From Neoceratodus forsteri (Eukaryota; Chordata; Ceratodontiformes; Ceratodontidae), in NCBI GenBank assembly GCA_016271365.2, contig JADMNL010000022.1:218030501-218094500 (forward strand): a stretch of 64,000 nucleotides of DNA. The letters are read 5' to 3'. Of the stretch, positions 55,866 through 64,000 are shown piece by piece (position 1 is the stretch's first letter; each line of letters begins with the position of its first letter). Made by a program: the position numbers and the translations under genes. A model generated the notes under the pieces. That model saw nothing but the letters and a program-made list of their open reading frames with translations, had not been told where the DNA came from and did no database searches.

Positions 55866-56350
55866 CTGGAGTGCAAATATTGAAAATTTGCAAACCACGA
55901 GCGTGCGAGAACCGCGCGATGCACGCCGTAAAACAGTCATTGTTAGAATTATCAAATTTCAACATAGCCATTTTAAGATCTCTGCTCAGCGAACAGTGAC
56001 ACTGTGATTTTCTTAATGTGTCCCATACATTGAGTTCGCAACACCGACTGTGCCATTGTGCGCTACATGGGCGGAAACACATTTGGGTGAGATGTGAAAA
56101 ATGACAGCTGTACTACTCATAAGAAGGTGTGGTAAAATGGCAATGTTGAAAATCTGGAGTGAAAATATTGAAAGTTCGCGAACTTACGAGCCTGCGTAGG
56201 AACTGCACAACGCACGCTCGTAAAAGGTCATTTTTTGGAATTTTTCAACAAATTTTCAAAATAGAGCTTTTGAGAGCCCACCTTATGAACACTGACACTG
56301 TCGTTTCATTAATCGGGCTCAAAGGTGATTTCGCACAGTGACTCCTGTAA
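55866..56350. repeat. Two diverged ~288-bp tandem units
   Basis: CTGGAGTGMAAATATTGAAA starts each unit (55866 and 56154). Both continue with CGAGCSTGCG, GCACGC...GTAAAA and a GACACTGT...TTAAT block. CpG content is high for the surroundings. Confidence 0.6.
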
Positions 56351-56559
56351 ATCACCCTTCGGGCCCGAATACCACCATGACAGTGACAGAATTCTTTTGA
56401 GAAGGTCCCAAACCCATGTTGGAAAATTTGGTGCAAAAATTCCAAAATGCCTGAGATATGCAACAAAGTTGAAAAACCCATCTAGCCCATTATACAGCTT
56501 ACCGCATTTCCTCAGTTCGCGGTCGGCTTTGAAGAGTGCAGATGTGTTCCCGGTCCAGC

Positions 56560-57060
56560 GATGATCGCCGCACGAGCCCGGAGGTATGGGGTGAGGGGTG
56601 GGGAGGCAGGGTGCTTATGGGTGGGTGCAGGTTGTGGGGGAGTACTGCGGACCGCTTTTAATTTACAGTTTTTTTTTTTTTCTAAATTGACGATGCAGGG
56701 GCGTTTGCCACGCTGGGGTGGGTTCCCAGCATGGCAGAAGGATGGCTGGGGGCCGTGGAGCTGACGGGATTGGGCACCCCGCCGGGCAGACGACGTTGAC
56801 GCTTGCCACGCTGGGGTGGGCTCCAGCGTGGCAGCAGGAAAGCTGTTTGGGAGGTGGGAGCCGACGGGGATTGGGCACCCCGCCAGCAGATGATGAGGAC
56901 GCTTGCCACACTGGTGTGGGCTCCCAGCATGGCACCAAAGATTTGGGGGGGAGGCGTGACGCGCTGCCAGCACACAGCGGTGGTTTTCTTTGAAGAGAAG
57001 ACCACCGCTGTCATACGCAGCACCGCATGGATTGGTGCAGGTCCGCCACGCCTGCTCAGC
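56560..57060. repeat. GC-rich ~100-bp tandem repeats
   Basis: Three units beginning GCTTGCCACGCTGGGGTGGG-like (about 56705, 56800, 56895), each followed by CAGCRTGGCA and GATTGGGCACCCCGCC (absent from the third). The 252-codon minus frame over it is repeat-driven. No CpG-island promoter elements were confirmed. Confidence 0.6.
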
Positions 57061-57159
57061 GGAGCAGGGGATTGCACAGGACAGGCACACCTCCAAAGTG
57101 TCCCATTCTCCCAAGACGTTCCTTACGCATGCGCGAAAGCGAACGTAAAAACGTATCAT

Positions 57160-57955
57160 TTTATAATGAATGTGGTTTTCTTCTAAATGGGAGGGAAACA
57201 ATTGCCACAAGATGGCACTGCAGTAATGTAATAAAACAGGAGCCCCATACAAAGTATAGGAAGAAATCAAGAACTGCTGGAACTTCTTCTGGTAATTTCA
57301 TCTTATGGTTACCACTTTTTAAGAAGCCCAAAGTGGGACATTTCTTAATGAAACTGGATTCTTCACAGAACAATATGTCATCTCGACCAATGCAACAGAC
57401 ATGTTTTCTCTAAATAATCAGAATTAAGACTAAGTGTCGTAGTTTTTTAGTTGTCTCTTGTGTTTTTTATTATTTTAAGGTATTTTAGTTATTATAGTAT
57501 TTTGCAACATTTAGAGGAAAATCAGAAAATATTTGTTCTACTATAATGTCAGGATATTCAGTATTTTTCATGTTTTTCTACAGGACACAGCTGCCCAAAT
57601 CAGGACTGTCCTGTGAAAATAGGGACAGGTGGTAACCCTAATTCATCTTACCAGCGATGGGGTTGAAGTCTAGGAGACAAGGTTTTTTTTTACTCATTGC
57701 TTCCTTGTATCAACAACTGACATTATTTACAGGGCCATTATCTCTATAACAGCATGCCTTAGGAACACATACTGAAGTCCCTTTGCTGCTAAGGAGAGTG
57801 TACTGGAAATATTAATAGGTGAATAAAGATTCAACACTTCTTGATTTCTTCCTACGCAGCATGCAAGGGACCAGTTTCATTCCTTACCCTGCAGTGCCAT
57901 CTGGTGGCCACTATTTCCCTCCCATTTAAAAGAAAATCCCAATGAATATAACTGT
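57160..57955. mobile_element. DNA element with ~75-bp terminal inverted repeats
   Basis: 57160-57235 (AATGTGGTTTTCTTCTAAAT GGGAGGGAAACA) is the inverse of 57875-57950. Both arms contain a GATGGCACTGCAG block resembling a CTCF core. No transposase. Duplication and superfamily were not resolved. Confidence 0.6.
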
Positions 57956-58579
57956 TTACATGTTTTACTTATTTAATCTGTTTCTGTTCTACAGAGTTTC
58001 TGATTTATTATATTTATGTTATACGATGCCCTATAGATGCAAAGTAACTGATATTGCATTAAAAAGTACCAAAATGAGCCAGAAACATCACAATAAAGTT
58101 CAGGACATACAGTATATGTCCAGTGGCTCTCAAATATTGGATACATAGGTACTAGTAACTCTCCTAAACATCTCTTAGCTGGTATCAATACCATCCTTGG
58201 TGCTCGCCCACTACTATTTGCCACCTATTACACAGTGGCAACCTAGTCACTGGCAAATCTGAACTGGGAAGCACCTTGAGCATACACTTCATGAATCTGA
58301 ACCAACCAATGCCCTCATGTTCTCAACCCTACCACCATCACCATATTTTCCCTGGATCAACTCGCAACCACGACTCCACCTTTCATCTTTTAAGTTATTC
58401 CCATCACAGTGTATCCTGGATACTATAAAAAGTGCCAGCATGGATGGCCCCACACTGCTAATACTAGCACTATTTCAGACAGTGCAACCTATAACTGATC
58501 TGTTTCCTTATCTCTCCACATGGAGAAAACCCCTCAGACACGGAAAAGGGCCACTGCAACTTTGTTTCATATGTTTGGT
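57956..58579. other. Unassigned sequence, possibly old LINE linker
   Basis: The 90-codon plus frame at 58317-58589 has no diagnostic motif; its position upstream of the RT fossil is suggestive only. Confidence 0.3.
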
Positions 58580-59010
58580 ATATCATTAGACCCCAGCAAA
58601 TACTGCCCAATCTCAGTGTAAGTAACCCTGAACAATGTGCTCAAGAATCTAGTCCACTGTTCAGGAACCGTATCCTGGACAATCAGTTGCTCAATGAAGA
58701 ACAATCAGGCTTCAGGCCTCAGACTCCACAGGGACAGAATTATTACAGGTCTTCAATGATAATGCATTGGAGTCAGGGCAGCAAGTGGGTGCTATATCTA
58801 TTGACTTGACTAAGGTGTTTGATACAATAGACCACGGTATGTACCTCCACCAACTCACACTTTTAAGACTGACATCTACAGTCCAAAACTGGTTCAGGAA
58901 CTAGCTATTTGGCACATCTCAGGTGTTCAATGCAACACTCAACCTCCATCCCATCTTTGCTACCACAGGGACAGTATGAACATCCCATCCTAACCAAGCG
59001 GGGTGACTGC
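58580..59010 (+). pseudogene. Fossil non-LTR RT fragment
   Basis: Broken frames give RILDNQLLNEEQSGFRP then AISIDLTKVFDTIDHGMYLH (RT motif A, D-x-x-K-x-FD) and LPQG-like at about 58965. Frameshifts split it. The clade cannot be set (L2/Jockey-group likely). Confidence 0.6.
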
Positions 59011-59559
59011 TTTTTGCTAACCAGCAACACGGACATTCACATCAGAACCACAGCTGGGTGGAATGAACTACTGTATTAGGCTCACGGGCAGAGTTCTAAC
59101 CACCAATCTCATGAACTGCCTTGTTTAATGACTGATGGTGTCATTCATTTGCTGTGTGTTCTACTACATAACATGACACCATTTCAAGTCTTAAGGTTCC
59201 CATTTCAGTTCTGACCTGTGGATCCTGTCTGACTGAGAGTAAACGTGAAGCATCACTGTCTCTGCACCTCATGCTGTTCGTGTTCCATCCTGCCTGCATC
59301 ATTGGCCTGGACCATGGAGTGGAATTGACAGTGATCGAAATTAAGTTTTACGGCCACTAGCTGGCAGGGCTAGTGACTGAAAATCCATTAGTCCCCACAA
59401 TTTCTACTGGCCTAGCTCGTATACATATTGAAATAGTGTCTTCACCAGTAAAACCTGCAGGGCCACTAAAAGGAAAATGTTACTAGCCCAACATAAAATC
59501 TACTAGCATTTGACTAGTGGGCCAGTGCCAATTTTGACCCCTGAATTGAGTGAGACCAG
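59011..59559. other. Unassigned sequence
   Basis: No recognisable feature. Confidence 0.4.
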
Positions 59560-60062
59560 TCTTAACATGTACTCAGTAGGTAATAGAAGGTAGAGAAGTG
59601 ACATAATAGAGAGACTTCCAACTTCATGACACATTGGACACAGCAAGTTTAATCAATCTGAGAAACAGAACATCCCTATAGGGATCATGTGCTTAAGCTG
59701 GAAGGCAGAGGTTCATAAAAGCCATTACAAAGTATTATTTCATGGAAAGAGTAAGGGGGTGGTGGAACAAGCCTCCAGACAAGGTTGTGGAGGCAGAGAC
59801 AATATCACTGTTCAAGAGAAACTGGATGCACGCCAAGGGAGTTTAAGCAGGTCTAATGTAGAAGGGACATTGGTGGGCTGGAAGGCTTGAAGTCCAGTGG
59901 TGGGCTTCAGGCATGCATGGAATGAATATAAAGGAAAACTGGTATCAAAATGGGAGGGGGGAACCACGTATGATCAGTGATGACAGAAAAGGCAGGGAAA
60001 AGGGGGGTAGACTAGGTGGGCCAAGCGGTCCTTATCTGCCGACAAATTCTATGTTTCTATGG
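59560..60062 (+). mobile_element. CR1 LINE 3' end
   Basis: A degraded C-terminal region (GRGGTT...KYYFMERVRGW-like reading) and the terminal GGGCCAAGCGGTCCTTATCT GCCGACAAATTCTATGTTTC, nearly the end of the 41386-43915 CR1. Confidence 0.75.
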
Positions 60063-60254
60063 AGAGGGAAGTACAGGGGAAACAGTATTGGAAAGATTCT
60101 GAGTAGGGAATTTTGGGACAGACTTGATGCATTATGAGATATTTTTCTGTCTTTCTCTTTTCTAAGTCTCTGTTGTGCATTTGACATGCCGAATGGGAAC
60201 ATGGAGATGTAAGGGACATTAAAAGTTATCGTCTGGCCTAGATGTTTCCCTGAT

Positions 60255-60490
60255 GCCCATGTCCTCCCCTTGTATTTCTACCATGACAACTCTGGCCAGA
60301 CCACTATCGCAACTCTGGGGACTCCACACCTGGAGGGTGGGGTTCCGTTAATTTTGCAGATACTCATATACTGTTCCTTGCCTGCCCCGACCAGTTTCCA
60401 ACAATCCAAGTCAGTTACCAGACCTGGGTCGCTGGTGTGGTAGGAGGTAAGGCACTGGCACCTTAGCCCTCCACACCACCAGCTCAACTA
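60255..60490 (-). mobile_element. tRNA-headed SINE (family A), 3'-truncated
   Basis: The head on the minus strand GAGCTGGTGGTGTGGAGGGC, TTACCTCCTACCACACCAGC and GACCCAGGTCTGG matches the 17608 copy closely. It runs only about 230 bp. Confidence 0.65.
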
Positions 60491-60972
60491 GTTGTGACAT
60501 TATTTTTATATACTGTATAAAGGGTTACTGGTTGTCAAAGGATGAAAATGGTAAGGTTTGTCTCACTTTATTTATTTATATTTATTTATTGAATTTTGAT
60601 GACCGGGTAGGCCCGCTGGGCCCCGGAGGTCCCTTTTTCAGGGGCGACCCGGGAGTAACAATTATTACAGGTAACAGATCAGTACACTCAGATGATTATC
60701 ATATTATATGCTAGAAAAAGACCTCATAGGTTTAAAAACAGTAAGTTGTGGAAGACATAACGGCAGTAGGAACATAGTAGTTACACATCAAGAAACATTT
60801 TGCATAGAAGTTACAAGTTTTGATTAAGCGTGCACAAGGTTAGGGCAAGGAAATTGGCTAGGGTCATGTGGTTCCTTCCTTATGGGCATAAAGGGAAGGG
60901 GACATGCAGACACGTAAGTGCTCCCCATCCTTGAGGTAGGTGCACTGACCTACCAGGAATGGCATTAAATGG

Positions 60973-62040
60973 TCAGGTCCTGTAACATAGGCATATGCTC
61001 CTATCGAGCAAGTGAGACTTAAGCTTTGTTCGGAAGCAGGTAATAGACTCCACTTCCCGCACCTCCAGGGGGAGGTTATTCCAGTTGGAAGGGGCAGCAT
61101 ATGAGAAGGACATGGACCCGGCTTTTGTACTTGCCTTAGGGACCACAAGGAGAGTTTGGCCTGAGGTCCATAGATTCTGTGGGCTTATTTTTACCCTAAT
61201 GAGACCATTGAGGCTAGGGGGAGGTGTGGGACCCATTAGCTTAAAAGTAAGGCAGAGGGTTGGATAGATGAGGCGAGCTTCAAGAGACGGCCACCTGAGT
61301 CTTATTAGGGCCTCACAGTGGTGATTCCTAGGGTGTGACAGTAAGGCAAAGCGGACTATCTTGTTGTACAAGGCCTGCAGCTTGCATAGCTCAGTCTTGG
61401 CCACACCCTGGAGTACCAGGGCCGCATAGGTGAGCGTTGGGAGAAGTACGCTCACCGCAATGGCTACCCTAGCTTCAGGGATAAGCTGATCCTTTAGTCT
61501 GTAGAGGGTTCCGAGTTTCCCATGGATGGCTTTAGTTACTTGGTCCGCATGATTTTTTAATGTGAAACCTTGGTCCAAGGTAAGTCCAAGGTATTTGGTG
61601 GAGGCAACCACTTCAAGTTTTTTACCACCCCTGGACTGGAGTTGTAGGAGCAGTGACCTCTCAGGACCCAGGGATCTGGACCCAAACAGCATCACCTTCG
61701 TTTTGTTGGTATTTAAGACCATTTTGTTCAAAGTGAGCCAGTCCTCCATCTGAAGGATGTCCTCTTTGAGGGCTGTCCCCAGCTCTGTTAGGTTGTGGGA
61801 GGCTCTGTAAATGACCGCATCATCCGCATACTGGATAACGTTGCTGCTCCCACAGTGGGTGTGCAGCTCATTTATAAAAAGTGTGAAAAGAAGGGGGCAG
61901 AGTATTGACCCTTGTGGTATCCCTTCTTTGAGTGACAATAGGTTGGAGATATTGTCCTTCCACTTGACCTTCTGGGTACGTTCTGAGAGATAGCTCTCGA
62001 ACCATCCCAGAGCATGAGTGTCAAGGCCTAGTGAGCACAT
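60973..62040 (-). pseudogene. L2 reverse transcriptase, palm to C-terminus
   Basis: 355 open codons: LGWFESYLSERTQKVKW, GIPQGSILCPLLFTLFINEL (motif B), VIQYADDAVIYRAS (motif C, YADD), NTNKTKVMLFGSRS, TKYLGLTLDQGFT, and the C-terminal SYAAPSNWNNLPLEVRE typical of L2. The preceding finger and palm-A blocks are in 62140-62349 (IPIHKGGSTEPIENYRPISL and RLISLTQHGFRAKHGTDTTL) and neighbouring frames. The motif A Asp region lies near the 62040-62140 junction. Confidence 0.85.
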
Positions 62041-63029
62041 TTTTTGGAGTAGGAGCTTGTGGTTTACCAGGTCGAACGCTTTGGAAAGGTCTATGAAGAC
62101 CGCGCCTGTATAGGCCCCTGTGTCACTATTGCTCAGTACTTAGGCCGAGAATTTGGTTAGCGTGGTATCTGTCCCATGCTTGGCTCTAAAGCCGTGTTGG
62201 GTCAGTGAGATTAGCCGGTGGGCTTCCAAGTATTCTCGGAGCTGGGAATAAACTAGCTTATCCTGTATTTTTGCAATGGCACACAGCAAGGAGATTGGCC
62301 TATAGTTCTCTATGGGCTCAGTTGACCCACCCTTGTGGATGGGAATCACGAGAGCCTGCTTCCAAAGCTCAGGTACAGACCCATCCTTAATGGACCTGTT
62401 TAACAGCCAGGTAAGGGGCTTGGCTAGTGCTGGGGCTCCATCCTTGAGGATTCTAGTCTGGATGCTGTCAGGGCCCCCGATCCTCCTGAGTTCTGGGATT
62501 TAAGGATGTTCAAGACCTCCTTTACCCTAACCAGCCTCAAGTGAAACAAAGGGTGGTCTAGGTCTGGGGGCCCCTGTGCATTAGGCTCATACCTGTTGTC
62601 AGGGGATCCAGTCTTATATTCATCCAGGTTCGTGAAGTAGCTGTTTAGGGCCTCTGCGATGAGTGCCCCCTCTTCAATTAATTGCCCGTTGGCCTTGATT
62701 GGGCTAGGGCAGTTTTGTTCCCTTGACCAGTTCATTAATGCACCAGAAGAACCTTGGATTGCCTAGGTTAGTTTTTGGAGATTGGTGATGTAGTCTTTTT
62801 AGCTATCTTTATGGCTTGCTTACATTGGTTTCTAAGGGCTCTGTAGCTGGCAAAGTCAGTAGGTAGCATAGATTTCCTGAACTTTTTCCAGGCCTTGTCA
62901 CGGGTGATCATCAAAGCTTTTAGAAAGGGCATGATCCACTTATAGCAGCTTCCCTTTACTCGGTGGGTTTTCATCGGAGCTAAGAGATCAACGGTCCTCG
63001 TGAGAGTTGTCTGGAAAAATTTTTACAGC

Positions 63030-64000
63030 CTACTCCAGGGTAGGTAGGTGTCTTATTGGACTCCAGTCGATGCCATCTAAGTAGCCAATGAATTGGTCAG
63101 GATGGAATTTGGAGTAGTCCCTGGTGGTAATCACGCTAGGCTGGACTTTATTCGCACTATTCTTCCAGATAGCAAATATAGGCGAGTGGTCACTCAAGGC
63201 ATCGGCCATGGTGCCTGCCATTTTTACATTGCTTCGGGTTGAAGCCAGGACCCAGTCAATTGTTGAGTGCCTTCCCGATTTATGGTTCATTCTGGTTGGT
63301 TGTGAGATGACTTGGGCAAGGTGTGAGTCATGTAATATGCCACTTATGGCTGACTTTGCCTCTTGGGCCCAGTTTAGATTGAAGTCACCCAATAAGATAA
63401 GCTCAGATGCAGTATCTACAACTGGGTCCTTCAGGAGCGTCTCCAGAGAGTGGAGCGCATTGGTAGGGGGGCAATATACGCAGCCTACTGTGAGGTGCTT
63501 GGCACCTCCTAGCGTGAGTTGTAAGAAGATTGATTCTATGTCATGGGTCCTGCCGTGGGGTTTGCTAATAAGGGAGGATGTGAGTGTGTCCTTTACATAC
63601 ATAAGAACCCCCCCCCCTTTCGAGGGTCTATCCTCTCTGTAGGAGGCATATCCAGAGGCAGCAACCTCGTGATCCAGGATATGGGGCTTTAGCCAAGTCT
63701 CAGAGACTGCTAGGATGTCTGGTTTGTAAAGTGCCAACCACGCTTGAACTTCATGGATCTTGGGCCTCAGACTGCACATGTTCATGTGCGCCATCCTCAG
63801 ACCCTTGGCTGCGTGCCAGGCCTGGTCTAGGGGGGAGGAAATTGATACGTTGGGCGTACCTGGGCCTGGGTTCGGTTGGATGTCACCCACCAATAGAAGC
63901 AGCACTGCGAATAAGCAGCGGAGAGTGAGGGTTAGGGGTGGTAGAGCCGTGCAGAGGGTTATGCTCCTAGTGAGGAGAAGGGATCTATAAAGGATCCCTT
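63030..64000 (-). pseudogene. L2 ORF N-terminal part: leader, 2A-like motif, AP endonuclease
   Basis: The frame stays open from 63030 to the right edge, so its start is outside. Next to the hydrophobic run RCLFAVLLLLV comes GDIQPNPGP (63861-63887), then the endonuclease: LRMAHMNMCSLRPKIHEVQ, DILAVSETWL (catalytic E), GGGVLMYVKD, LILLGDFNLNW (D and N), STIDWVLAS, ALSDHSPIFA (SDH). Downstream, the frame breaks and the linker continues at 62974-62768 (HRVKGSCYKWI, YRALRNQCKQAIKIAKK). The endonuclease core itself shows no break in the window. Confidence 0.85.

Larger units (their letters stand above)
60568..64000 (-). mobile_element. L2-type LINE, 5' end beyond the window
   Basis: On the minus strand from the right edge: hydrophobic leader and 2A-like motif, APE endonuclease, linker, RT, C-terminal region, then a 3' tail ending CTCCCGGGTCGCCCCTGAAA AAGGG ... 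CTACCCGGTCATCAAAATTC and (AATA)n at 60568-60660. The open frames are in three phases, so the copy has several frameshifts but little overall loss; among the most complete LINEs here. Confidence 0.85.

Noticed and set aside
56512..57270. 252-codon minus-strand ORF over GC-rich DNA
   Set aside because: Driven by ~100-bp tandem repeats and flanking sequence; no domain recognised.

Overview
The window is vertebrate nuclear DNA: one host gene with small exons and multi-kilobase introns, packed with nested transposable elements. Six consecutive coding exons on the minus strand (29977 down to 1400), all with GT/AG splice sites and compatible phases, encode 165 residues of an NDRG-family protein, best matched to NDRG2. 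The first coding exon(s) and the C-terminal exons were not found: the former lie upstream (within or beyond 30-64 kb, or missed), the latter off the left edge. The repeat mixture (CR1 and L2 LINEs, a DIRS-type tyrosine-recombinase retrotransposon, a Penelope-type hammerhead motif, MIR-like CORE-SINEs, fish-type tRNA SINEs, a TTAA/AGGRR palindromic MITE) excludes a placental mammal or bird and suggests a large-genome fish, coelacanth, amphibian or reptile. A coelacanth-like or amphibian-like source is an inference only.

Layout. 1-30 kb: the ndrg2 exons. The introns hold minisatellites (about 42 bp at 2.0-3.7 kb, 40 bp at 4.0-5.3 kb, 21 bp at 21.7-22.8 kb), an inverted-repeat Penelope-like remnant with a hammerhead fold (4.1-4.5 kb), an L2 copy opened by two later insertions (6.4-9.6 kb), a CR1 inside an opposite CR1 (9.7-12.0 kb), a decayed DIRS gag piece (13.3-13.8 kb), several SINE families and a 766-bp palindromic MITE (27.2-28.0 kb). 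30-35.7 kb: SINE copies and unassigned sequence. 35.76-44.2 kb: a DIRS element with both inverted terminal repeats, the internal complementary region, gag, RT/RNase H and tyrosine recombinase, split by a 2.5-kb CR1. 44.7-47.5 kb: two copies of a long tRNA-headed SINE with clear target-site duplications, one carrying a 1.1-kb internal VNTR. 47.6-54.2 kb: two 1.8-kb solo-LTR-like elements. 55.8-57.9 kb: GC-rich tandem repeats and a terminal-inverted-repeat element. 58.6-60.5 kb: LINE and SINE fragments. 60.6-64.0 kb: a long L2-type LINE on the minus strand whose open frame runs off the right edge and carries a 2A-like motif next to a hydrophobic leader.

The host gene is the only gene that looks functional. 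All element ORFs except the DIRS RT/RNase H frame are visibly broken or truncated. The most useful new material is in the elements: the ribozyme, the long VNTR-bearing SINE family with measurable duplications, the 3' tail shared by a SINE and L2 LINEs, and the 2A-like motif.
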